Below are positions 51,550-59,122 of a stretch of DNA of 64,000 nt, in pieces. Position 1 is the first letter of the stretch; each line of letters begins with the position of its first letter. Both the position numbers and the translations under genes were made by a program. The DNA comes from Alistipes dispar. GTDB taxonomy: Bacteria > Bacteroidota > Bacteroidia > Bacteroidales > Rikenellaceae. The notes beneath the pieces are model-generated. The model was not told the DNA's origin. It did no database searches and saw only the letters and a program-made list of their open reading frames with translations. The stretch spans positions 1,336,001-1,400,000 of the forward strand of contig NZ_AP019736.1 in assembly GCF_006542685.1 (NCBI RefSeq). The letters run 5' to 3'.

Positions 51550-51972
51550 TCAGAGTTCCGACAGTCCGGCCCCGGGCGCCGGAGCGGCCCCCTGCCGGGA
51601 AGGCGCCGGAGAGGAGGAGACGACGCTGTCCACGACGAATTTCGTGAAGCCGCGCCAGGGCAGGGCGCCGAAATACTCCTTGTAGTGCAGTTCGACCGAG
51701 CGGCCGCCCTCCAGCATCAGCCGCCGGGCCAGCTCCGGGTCGCGCACCGAAAATTCGAATTCGTAGGACTGGATCGTCCCGGCCGTCTTCGAGCGGATGC
51801 CCGACTGGATGAGCTTGCCTTCGTAGGTTTTGAAAATCACGCCTTTGTAAACGACATAATTCAGTTCGCCGCTCTTCACGCCCTCGCCGAAGACGAAGTA
51901 GAAGCGGAAGTAGATGAACAGCGCGAGGGCGGCGAGGACGACGGCCGGCGCGATGATCCGGAATTTTTTCAT
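51550..51972 (-). CDS. Conserved membrane-anchored protein, unknown function
   Basis: 140 residues with one N-terminal membrane helix (about 7-27) and no lipobox. The soluble part (FVFGEGVKSGELNYVVYKGVIFKTYEGKLIQ and following) is of a type I associate with short Bacteroidota proteins sometimes mislabelled as 6-phosphogluconate dehydrogenase; it has no such domain. The last 25 residues are Ala/Pro/Ser-rich and probably disordered. It is monocistronic, between its own terminator and a divergent sensor kinase gene. A weak -7 box (TATCTTTA on the minus strand at 52004-51997) may drive it. Confidence 0.7.
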   Translation of the reverse strand: MKKFRIIAPAVVLAALALFIYFRFYFVFGEGVKSGELNYVVYKGVIFKTYEGKLIQSGIRSKTAGTIQSYEFEFSVRDPELARRLMLEGGRSVELHYKEYFGALPWRGFTKFVVDSVVSSSPAPSRQGAAPAPGAGLSEL

Positions 51973-52078
51973 GGCTTTGCGGTTCGGTATCGGCCGTAAA
52001 GATAGCGAAATCCCGCCGATTCGGAGCCTGCGGCGGCCGAAAACCGCCTCCCCGTACCGAAATTCGCGCGAATCTTCC

Positions 52079-52086
52079 TATATTTG
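52079..52086 (+). promoter_or_regulatory. -7 box almost touching the hybrid kinase start
   Basis: TATATTTG ends five bases before the GTG start codon at 52092. With the usual distance to the transcription start, the mRNA would carry only a few leader bases or none. Confidence 0.55.
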
Positions 52087-52091
52087 AGGTC

Positions 52092-54743
52092 GTGAAAGAG
52101 TCGAAGTTCGTCAAAGCGAAGATCGCCGCGGGATACGTCATCCTCATCGCGGCCTGCATCCTCTCGGTGGGATACGTCTATCGGGAGGCGGTGCGCCTCT
52201 CCGCGCCCGACGGCAGCTACGCGCTGCTGCGCAACAAGCGCAGCGCGGTCAATCAGGTGCTCTACCACCTCTACCAGGCCGAGAGCTACGGCCAGTTGAT
52301 GATCGCCGGATACCAGTCCTTCGAGGGGCGCTACCGGCGCGAGCTGCGGACCGTGCGGGCCCGCATCGACTCGCTGCGCAGCATCGCCGGAAGCGGGGAT
52401 TCGTTGCAGACGATGCGTCTGGACAGCATCGTGCGGCTGCTCGCGGACAAGGAGCGGCGGACGATGAGCCTGCGGCGGTCGATCCGCGCCGGAGCCACGT
52501 CGAGCCTGCTGGAGAAGAACATCCGCGCGCTCATCGAAGGGTCGCGCGACAGCCTCGCGCGCCCCGACACGCTTTCCCTCCCGGCCGGCGGCCTTCTTTC
52601 CCCGGACTCGCTCCCCCGGACCGACACGCTGCGCCCCCTGCTGCCCGACACCCTCGCGCCCGTACTGCCGCCCCCTTCCGACACGCTGCCGCCGCCCAGC
52701 CTCGTGCGTTCCGACACAGTGGCCGTGCCGCGCCCCAAACGGCGGTTCTTCCGCCGGCTGGCCGACCTGTTCAGCCCGCCCCGGAACGACTCGAACGTGG
52801 TGATCTCGCGGCGCGAAATCGTCGTCGATACGCTCCGGCGGCCCGGGGAGACGCTGCCGCCCGAGGCGATCCGGGACACGATCACGCTGGTCCTGCGCGC
52901 CCTGCAGGACAGCGTGACCAGCGAACGGCTGGGCATCTACGACGAGGCGTGGCGCGAGGGGCTGCGCCTGCGGTACAGCAACGACCTGGTGAACGCCAAG
53001 ATCTACCGCCTGATCCTCGATTTCGAGGAGGAGGAGACGGCCTTCCTCATGCGGCGCATCGACACGAACGAGGCGATCCGGCAGCGCTCCTCGCAGATAC
53101 TGGGCATCGTCGCCGCGGGAGCCGTGGTGCTGATGCTGCTGTTCGTGGCCGTGCTGTGGCGCGACATCAACCGCAGCGTCCGCTACCGCCGGGCGCTGGA
53201 GCGGGCCAACCGCGACAATGAGGCGCTGCTGGCGGCCCGCGAGCAGCTGATGCTGGCCATCACGCACGACATCAAGGCCCCGCTGGGGTCGGTCATGGGA
53301 TATATCGACCTGCTGTCGCGCCTCACCTCCGACAAGCGGCAGGAGCTCTACCTACAGAACATGAAATCCTCGTCGGAGCACCTGCTCGCGCTGGTGAACA
53401 GCCTGCTGGACTTCTACCGCCTCGACGCCAACAAAATGGAGGTCGATGCCGTGGCCTTCAACCCGGCGCAGCTCTTCGAGACGATCCGTGCGGGATTCGC
53501 CGCGGCAGCGGCCGCCAAAGGACTGGAACTGCGGCTGGAGCTCGCCCCGAGCACGGACCGCGAAGTGGCGGGCGATGCCTTCCGGATCCGGCAGATCGCC
53601 GACAACCTGCTTTCCAACGCCTTGAAATTCACCGACGAAGGGTTCGTGACGCTGCGGGCCCGCCTCTCCGACGGGCAACTGGTCTTCTCGGTCCGCGACA
53701 CGGGCCGGGGAATCGGCCCCGAGGAACGGGAGCGGATTTTCGCCGAGTTCGTGCGGCTCCGCTCGGCGCAGGGCGTGGACGGCTTCGGACTGGGGCTGTC
53801 GATCGTGGACCGTCTCGTGAAGCTGCTCGGCGGAGCGATCTCGCTCGACAGCGCGCCCGGCCAGGGAAGCAAGTTCATCGTCACGGTTCCCGTGGGCGAC
53901 GCGGCCGAAGGCGCGGCGGGCCGGACGGCGGCGCCGGAACCGGGAGCCGCCGAACCGCTGCCGCCGCTGCGTGCGCTGCTGGTGGACGACGACCCCCTGC
54001 AACTCGAAATGGTCGCCGCCATGTGCCGCCGCGCGGGGGTTTCGGCCGAGTGCTGCCAATATCCCGAATACGCCGCACGGCTCGTCGAGGGCGGCCGCTT
54101 CGATCTGGTCGTCACCGACATCCAGATGCCCTCGTACGACGGATTCGGCGTGCTGGAGGCCGTGCGCGGCGTCGCGCCCGGGATCCCCGTGGTGGCCGTC
54201 TCGGCACGCGGGGAGATGCGTCCCGAGGACTTCGCGGCCCGGGGATTCGCCGCCTGCCTGCGCAAACCCTTCACCTACGGCGAGCTGGTCGGGGCGATCC
54301 GTGCGGCCTGCTGCGGCGGAACGTCGCCGCAGGTTCCGGACGCCGGAACGAAGGCATCCGCCCCGGAGCCGGACGGCGGCGAGCTGCGCTTCGACGCCCT
54401 GACGGCCTATGCGGGCGACGACGCGGAGGCGGCGCAGTCGATCCTGGCCTCCTTCGCCGAGCAGACCGCGGCGAACTGCACGGCATTGTGCGAGGCCCTC
54501 GACGCGGACGATGCGGCCGGCGTGAAGGCGCTGGCGCACAAGATGCTGCCGATCTTCACGATGCTCGGAGCCGGAACCGTGGCCGACACGCTGCGCCGCG
54601 CCGAGACCCACGAAGGGGCGCTGACCGATACGCTGCACCGCGAGCTGGCGGCCGTCGCGGAGCGCATCCGCGGAATCGCCGCGGAGGCCGGGAAACGGGC
54701 CTTTCCCGGAAAAGCGGCCTCCGGAGGTCCGGAATCCGAATAA
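52092..54743 (+). CDS. Hybrid histidine kinase with receiver and HPt domains
   Basis: 883 residues from a GTG start that gives a basic start and membrane helix (about 8-27). The extracytoplasmic region of about 310 residues contains a helical part, then a Pro/Asp/Thr/Leu-rich stretch at about 160-215 with repeated PDTL/SDTL phrases. The second helix is at about 337-357. The cytoplasmic part has His392 in ITHDIKAPLGS, an ATPase domain with DTGRGIG and GFGLGLSIV, a receiver with Asp676 in VVTDIQMPS, and a C-terminal HPt domain with His816 in LAHKMLPIF. Phosphate can thus pass His-Asp-His to a separate regulator. The NtrC-type gene 21 bases downstream is the obvious recipient. Confidence 0.92.
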   Translation: MKESKFVKAKIAAGYVILIAACILSVGYVYREAVRLSAPDGSYALLRNKRSAVNQVLYHLYQAESYGQLMIAGYQSFEGRYRRELRTVRARIDSLRSIAGSGDSLQTMRLDSIVRLLADKERRTMSLRRSIRAGATSSLLEKNIRALIEGSRDSLARPDTLSLPAGGLLSPDSLPRTDTLRPLLPDTLAPVLPPPSDTLPPPSLVRSDTVAVPRPKRRFFRRLADLFSPPRNDSNVVISRREIVVDTLRRPGETLPPEAIRDTITLVLRALQDSVTSERLGIYDEAWREGLRLRYSNDLVNAKIYRLILDFEEEETAFLMRRIDTNEAIRQRSSQILGIVAAGAVVLMLLFVAVLWRDINRSVRYRRALERANRDNEALLAAREQLMLAITHDIKAPLGSVMGYIDLLSRLTSDKRQELYLQNMKSSSEHLLALVNSLLDFYRLDANKMEVDAVAFNPAQLFETIRAGFAAAAAAKGLELRLELAPSTDREVAGDAFRIRQIADNLLSNALKFTDEGFVTLRARLSDGQLVFSVRDTGRGIGPEERERIFAEFVRLRSAQGVDGFGLGLSIVDRLVKLLGGAISLDSAPGQGSKFIVTVPVGDAAEGAAGRTAAPEPGAAEPLPPLRALLVDDDPLQLEMVAAMCRRAGVSAECCQYPEYAARLVEGGRFDLVVTDIQMPSYDGFGVLEAVRGVAPGIPVVAVSARGEMRPEDFAARGFAACLRKPFTYGELVGAIRAACCGGTSPQVPDAGTKASAPEPDGGELRFDALTAYAGDDAEAAQSILASFAEQTAANCTALCEALDADDAAGVKALAHKMLPIFTMLGAGTVADTLRRAETHEGALTDTLHRELAAVAERIRGIAAEAGKRAFPGKAASGGPESE

Positions 54744-54748
54744 AATCG

Positions 54749-54756
54749 TATCTTTG
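54749..54756 (+). promoter_or_regulatory. -7 box directly before the NtrC-type gene
   Basis: TATCTTTG matches TAnnTTTG and ends eight bases before the ATG at 54765. It would allow the regulator to be made separately from the kinase on a nearly leaderless mRNA. No -33 element is clear, since the region is coding for the kinase. Confidence 0.45.
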
Positions 54757-54764
54757 TAGGGAAT

Positions 54765-56138
54765 ATGGAACGCATCCTCATCGTAGACGACGACATCACC
54801 TTCGCGCTGATGCTCCGCACGTGGCTGGCCAAACGGGGCTTCGAGGTGGAGACGGCCGGTTCGGCGGCAGCGGCCCGCACGGCGCTCGGGAAAGGCGACT
54901 ACGCCCTCGTGCTGAGCGATATGCGCCTGCCGGACGAAGACGGGATCGCCCTGCTGCAATGGATGGCCGGCGAGGGCATCGCGGCCCCGGTGATCGTGAT
55001 GACGAGCTACGCCGAGATACGGAACGCCGTGCGGTGCATGAAACTCGGCGCGCGCGACTACGTGGCCAAACCCGTGAACCCCGACGAACTGCTGAAGAAG
55101 ATCCGCGAGGCGCTCGACGCCCCGGCAGCCGGGGAGGAATCCGCTGGGTCCGGCCGGAACGCCCCGCGCGCGTCCCGGAGCGCGGCGGCCGAACCGCTCA
55201 ACTACATCGAGGGGCGCAGCGACGCGGCGCGGCAGCTCTACGAATACGTGCGGCTGGTGGCCCCCACCGACATGTCGGTGCTGGTGAACGGCGCGAGCGG
55301 AACGGGCAAGGAGCACGTGGCGCAACTGATCCACCGCGGCAGCCGGCGCGCCGGAAAACCTTTCGTGGCGGTCGATTGCGGAGCCATCCCGCGCGAGCTG
55401 GCCGCATCGGAGTTCTTCGGCCACGTCAAAGGGTCGTTCACCGGAGCGCTGGCCGACAAGGCGGGAGCCTTCGAGGCGGCCAACGGCGGCACGCTCTTTC
55501 TCGACGAGGTGGGCAACCTCACCTACGAGACGCAGGTGCAGCTGTTGCGCGCCCTGCAGGAACGCCGCATCCGCCGCGTGGGCAGTACGCGCGAAATCCC
55601 CGTGGACATCCGCCTCGTGGCGGCGACCAACGAGAACCTCGAGGCGGCCATCGCCCGGGGAACGTTCCGCGCCGACCTCTACCACCGGATCAACGAATTC
55701 ACGCTCCGCATGCCCGAGCTGCGGCAGATGAGCGGCGACATTCCGCTCTTCGCCGACTTCTTCCTCGACCAGGCCAACCGCGAGCTGGGCAAACGCATCG
55801 TCGGATTCGACGCCGCGGCGCTGGCCGCGCTGACGCGCTACGACTGGCCGGGAAATCTCCGGCAGCTGAAGAACACCGTGAAGTCGGCGACGCTGCTCGC
55901 AGCGGGCGACTACGTCACCTGCCGCGAACTGCCGGCCGAAGTGACCGCCCCCTCCACCGGCGCCGCGGCGGGAAACCCGACCGTCCCGAGCTTCTCGCTG
56001 CGCGATCCCGCCTCGGAGGAGGAGCAGATACGCCGCGCCCTCGCAGCCGCGGGAGGCAACAAGTCGCAGGCCGCGAAACTGCTCGGCGTCGATCGCAAGA
56101 CGCTCTACAACAAACTGCACCACTACGGCATCGAGTGA
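54765..56138 (+). CDS. Sigma-54-dependent NtrC-family response regulator
   Basis: 457 residues. The receiver has Asp52 in VLSDMRLPDEDG. The AAA+ domain has Walker A NGASGTGKE (Lys182), a sigma-54 contact loop reading GSFTGA at 223-228 instead of the usual GAFTGA, Walker B GGTLFLDEVGN, and DYDWPGNLRQL-like sensor motifs (YDWPGNLRQL). The C-terminal Fis-type helix-turn-helix is AKLLGVDRKTLYNKLHHYG. It binds enhancer DNA and remodels sigma-54 RNA polymerase once phosphorylated, probably through the upstream kinase's HPt domain. Tandem dyads and a sigma-54 promoter lie right after the gene, giving a likely local target. Confidence 0.94.
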   Translation: MERILIVDDDITFALMLRTWLAKRGFEVETAGSAAAARTALGKGDYALVLSDMRLPDEDGIALLQWMAGEGIAAPVIVMTSYAEIRNAVRCMKLGARDYVAKPVNPDELLKKIREALDAPAAGEESAGSGRNAPRASRSAAAEPLNYIEGRSDAARQLYEYVRLVAPTDMSVLVNGASGTGKEHVAQLIHRGSRRAGKPFVAVDCGAIPRELAASEFFGHVKGSFTGALADKAGAFEAANGGTLFLDEVGNLTYETQVQLLRALQERRIRRVGSTREIPVDIRLVAATNENLEAAIARGTFRADLYHRINEFTLRMPELRQMSGDIPLFADFFLDQANRELGKRIVGFDAAALAALTRYDWPGNLRQLKNTVKSATLLAAGDYVTCRELPAEVTAPSTGAAAGNPTVPSFSLRDPASEEEQIRRALAAAGGNKSQAAKLLGVDRKTLYNKLHHYGIE

Positions 56139-56178
56139 CCCCTCCCCGGCAGCGGGCACGTACCGGCCCGGGGGAGGG

Positions 56179-56227
56179 TGTGGAATTTTTCCACAACATT
56201 GTGGAGCGGATTCCACACCGTTCCACA
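56179..56227 (+). promoter_or_regulatory. Tandem TGTGGAA/TTCCACA dyads, candidate enhancer for the NtrC-type regulator
   Basis: TGTGGAA (56179-56185) and TTCCACA (56189-56195) form a perfect dyad with a three-base spacer. A second dyad, TGTGGAG (56200-56206) with TTCCACA (56211-56217), lies about 21 bases on, and a third TTCCACA half-site is at 56221-56227. Spacing by about two helical turns, and a position 160-210 bases before a sigma-54 promoter, are typical of NtrC-family enhancer sites. That this regulator binds them is inference. Confidence 0.65.
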
Positions 56228-56385
56228 CTTCGCCGGGCCGCCGCTCCCCGGCGGAATCCGCTCCGCAGCACTCCGCCGGATCCCATTCCGAAACGCTTCC
56301 GAATCCGTCCAGGGCCCGTCCCGCACCTTTTCACGCCCCTCTTTCCGCTCCCGCCTCCCCGGCGAACGGCAGGTTTCCGCACCGT

Positions 56386-56401
56386 TTGGCACACCGCTTG
56401 A
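56386..56401 (+). promoter_or_regulatory. Sigma-54 (-24/-12) promoter
   Basis: TTGGCAC (56386-56392), five bases, then TTGA (56398-56401). This keeps the consensus -24 element (TGGCAC) and the exact GG-to-GC spacing of ten bases, with one mismatch at the -12 GC (GA). It is the only such match I noticed outside coding sequence. Expected start of transcription is near 56412. Confidence 0.7.
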
Positions 56402-56480
56402 ACATTTTTTCTGCGAAACCGGCACCGAACCGGTTCATACAACAAATAAGAATTGAAGTCGAACCTTTAAATTGGACCGC

Positions 56481-56516
56481 ATGAGGAAGGAGTTTGTGAT
56501 GACGGCGACTTTCTGA
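56481..56516 (+). CDS. Possible 11-codon micro-peptide in the sigma-54 transcript
   Basis: ATG to TGA encodes MRKEFVMTATF. An internal AAGGAG at 56486-56491 lies at ribosome-binding distance from a second in-frame ATG (56499), leaving only five codons. Bacteroidota depend little on such sites, and the frame may be chance. It could be a leader peptide or a toxin-like peptide, but neither is supported by sequence alone. Confidence 0.2.
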   Translation: MRKEFVMTATF

Positions 56517-56655
56517 CGAAGCGGGCGGTTCGCCGACGGAAACGGTCGATCGAGCGGCTCTTCGGAGCGCTCCGGACCGGATGCCGTCGCCGCAGCCGCC
56601 GGGCCGAGAGCAGTGAGGTTGTCTCGATTATTTAGTTAACAATTGTTTGCCTGGT

Positions 56656-56680
56656 ACTCCGCCCCGTGCGGAGTTTTTTT
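56656..56680 (+). terminator. Intrinsic terminator of the sigma-54 transcript
   Basis: ACTCCGC (56656-56662) pairs with GCGGAGT (56668-56674) around a five-base loop and is followed by TTTTTT. No gene ends near it on the plus strand (the closest stop is 518 bases upstream), so it implies a separate short transcript. Confidence 0.85.
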
Positions 56681-56757
56681 GTGCCCGGGAATCGGCCCCT
56701 TCCGCGCGGAACATCCGGACAAGCCGGCCGCACCGGACCCGTCCGAACCCACTCCGG

Positions 56758-59025
56758 CTACCGGAAACAGTCCGGACAAGGCCGCGACGCAAGCTCCAAC
56801 CGCAGCACTCCGCCCCGCACGATCTGCTCATGCGTGAGGAACGGCCGTTCGAGGGGCTTCCCGTCGAGCCGCGCCGCACGGATGTATTTATTGACCTTCG
56901 ACGCTCCGGGAGCCTCTATCACGAAACTCCGACCGCCGGGCAGCGCGATCTCCACCCGCTCGAAAATCGGCGTGCTCAGGGCGTATTCGCCCGAGGCGGG
57001 ATTGACCGGATAGAATCCCATGGCGGCGAAAACATACCATGCCGTGAGCGCCCCGCCGTCGTCGTCGCCGCTCAATCCCGTGGGACGGTCGTCGAACCAG
57101 ATGTCGGCAATCTGCCGCACGCGGTGCTGCGTCTTCCAGGCCGCACCGGCATAGTTGTAGAGCCACGGGATATGGAACGCAGGCTCGTTCCCCGCCGGAA
57201 TGAGCCCCTGAAGTCCGGTGGCATCGGGCATCCGGCCCATGAATTTCCATTTGTCGAGCCTCGGACCGCGGGTGAAGGATTCGTCGAGACGGCGCACGAA
57301 GGCTTCCGGACCGCCCGTCAGCGCGATCAGCCGCGGAATGTCGTGCTGCACGTGGAAAACATGGACACAGGCATTGACCTCGGCGAAATAGCTCCGGGCG
57401 CCGAACCCGTCGCTCAGTTGCGGATCGAACGGTTCGATCCATTCGCCCCGTTCGTTTCTGGGTGCGAAATAACCGATCTCCGGATTCCATAGGTTCAGGT
57501 AGTTGCGCGACCTTTGCAGAAACAGCTCGCAATCCTCGTCACGTCCCAGATAGCGCGCGATCCGGGCCAGACACCAGTCGTCGTAGCTATGTTCGAGCGT
57601 CACCGACACGGCCTGCCGTTTCTCCCACCCGTCGTCGATATAGGGGTATTTCTCCTTCTCCCCGGGCGCCAGCGCCGGGAAATAGCCGTGTTCGGCATAG
57701 AACCGGTCGGGCTCGCGGGCCGCTCCGGCCCGCCAGGGAATCATCGTCCCCTCCAGCGCGTTCTTGCGCAGCCCTTCGTAAAGCGTCTCCACATCGAAAT
57801 CAGTGATCCCCTTGCGGATGGCTTCGGCGGCGACCGACGCGACGTGATTGCCGATCATCGGATCGCCGTGCCAGTCCGGCGAGGCTCCCTCGAACCAGTC
57901 GCCGCCCCATTCGACCAGCTCGGGGAACTGGGGAACCCAGCCCCACTGGCGGTACATCCGGGCATAGGACTGCAACTCGTCCGCTTTCCGCTCCGGATCG
58001 AGCAGCATCCCCAGCGCATGCAGGTTGCGGTAGGTATCCCAGGCCCAGTCGTCGTTGTAGAACGGCCGCGCGTCCTCGTGCACACGGCGGTCGAATCCGC
58101 TGTAATAACGTCCGTACTCGGACTGCTCGACCATCCGCTCGCAGGTCCGGTAAAGCGACGTGTAGAAAATCCGCCGCTCCCGTTCGGTTCCCCCTTCGAC
58201 CCGGATGCGTCCCAGCGTCTCCTCCCAGATCGCGCGGCTTTGTTCCCGGACCTCGGCGAACGACGCCTCCCCGACCTCGGCTTCGAGGTTGGCGCGGGCC
58301 TGTTCCACGCTGATATAGGAGATTCCGACCCGGAAACGCACGACGCCCCGGCCGGCCGGATCCGAAAGCCAGACCCCGATATTCCGGCCCGCCGCGGAGA
58401 GCGAGTCGGAAAGCACGCCGTCCCGGCAGGTCCCCGCCTTTCCGAACGGCCGGTCGGCCACGGCATAGAAGTACTGGCGGGCGTAATCGACCGCCTCCCA
58501 GCCCGTCACGACCCGATTCCCGTCCACGCTCGCCTCGCCCTGCGCCGCAAGCCGGAAAAGCACGTTCGCAGGGCGGTCTCCGTCCGTGAAGTCGAACTCG
58601 TAGAGGGCCGCGCGTTCGGTCGTCGTCCACGCCGCCCCGATGCCGAAATCCTCGAGCCAGACCCGGTGCGACCAGGGATGCAGCTCCTCGAGGTCGTGGT
58701 CGTACCACGACGAGGAGCGCTCCGGATCGAACGACACATCGCCCGCCGTGGGCATGATCGCAGTCACCGCCCCGTTCCGGTAACGGGGCATGTTGAGGGC
58801 GATGCCGTAGATCCGGTCGGAAAAGTAACGGTCGTTGAGTCCCGGTTCGGTCACGGGATAGATACGCACCATGGCGTGCGGCCGGTGCACCTGCGGCATC
58901 ACGGTCGTCAGCAGCGGCGCCACGCCCCCTATGTTGGGATCGACCCAGCGTCCCACGCCTTCGTCCCGGCAACCGGCCGTACAAAGCAGAAGCGCCGCGG
59001 CCGCAAACATGTGAATTCTGTTCAT
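56758..59025 (-). CDS. GH92 alpha-mannosidase lipoprotein
   Basis: 755 residues. I start at the ATG giving MNRIHMFAAAALLLCTAGC with a lipobox at Cys19; a longer open frame upstream has no signal. GH92 marks are VDPNIGG near the start, RPHAMVRIYP, WDTYRN, GNEPAFHIPWLYN, the acidic GDDDGGALTAWY, and GFYPVNPASGEYALS. These Ca-dependent exo-enzymes remove alpha-mannose from N-glycan or yeast-mannan type glycans outside the cytoplasm. The divergent AraC regulator gene 97 bases away probably controls it. The linkage specificity cannot be told. Confidence 0.93.
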   Translation of the reverse strand: MNRIHMFAAAALLLCTAGCRDEGVGRWVDPNIGGVAPLLTTVMPQVHRPHAMVRIYPVTEPGLNDRYFSDRIYGIALNMPRYRNGAVTAIMPTAGDVSFDPERSSSWYDHDLEELHPWSHRVWLEDFGIGAAWTTTERAALYEFDFTDGDRPANVLFRLAAQGEASVDGNRVVTGWEAVDYARQYFYAVADRPFGKAGTCRDGVLSDSLSAAGRNIGVWLSDPAGRGVVRFRVGISYISVEQARANLEAEVGEASFAEVREQSRAIWEETLGRIRVEGGTERERRIFYTSLYRTCERMVEQSEYGRYYSGFDRRVHEDARPFYNDDWAWDTYRNLHALGMLLDPERKADELQSYARMYRQWGWVPQFPELVEWGGDWFEGASPDWHGDPMIGNHVASVAAEAIRKGITDFDVETLYEGLRKNALEGTMIPWRAGAAREPDRFYAEHGYFPALAPGEKEKYPYIDDGWEKRQAVSVTLEHSYDDWCLARIARYLGRDEDCELFLQRSRNYLNLWNPEIGYFAPRNERGEWIEPFDPQLSDGFGARSYFAEVNACVHVFHVQHDIPRLIALTGGPEAFVRRLDESFTRGPRLDKWKFMGRMPDATGLQGLIPAGNEPAFHIPWLYNYAGAAWKTQHRVRQIADIWFDDRPTGLSGDDDGGALTAWYVFAAMGFYPVNPASGEYALSTPIFERVEIALPGGRSFVIEAPGASKVNKYIRAARLDGKPLERPFLTHEQIVRGGVLRLELASRPCPDCFR

Positions 59026-59096
59026 ATTTTTTCCATTTTTTTCGGACGAACCGAGTGAAAAACGCCTGAAATTACGAATTTTCGGCCGATTTTCAC

Positions 59097-59104
59097 TATA
59101 TTTG
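59097..59104 (+). promoter_or_regulatory. -7 box of the AraC-family regulator gene
   Basis: TATATTTG, a full consensus match, 18 bases before the ATG at 59123 and facing away from the GH92 gene. No clear -33 TTTG. Confidence 0.6.
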
Positions 59105-59122
59105 TTCAAATAACCGCACGGT

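Larger units (their letters stand above)
56412..56680 (+). ncRNA. Candidate sigma-54-controlled small transcript of about 270 nt
   Basis: The stretch from the predicted sigma-54 start to an intrinsic terminator holds no gene of normal size. It contains hairpin potential, for example GAGCGGCTC, TTCG, GAGCGCTC around 56552-56572, and one 11-codon frame (56481-56516). Its position after a dedicated kinase-regulator pair suggests that the regulator's output is this RNA or a micro-peptide it encodes. The 5' end is predicted, not observed. No known RNA family is recognised. Confidence 0.5.

Noticed and set aside
57420..57440. tRNA T-loop-like GGTTCGATCC
   Set aside because: It lies inside the GH92 coding sequence and no acceptor or anticodon arms fit around it.
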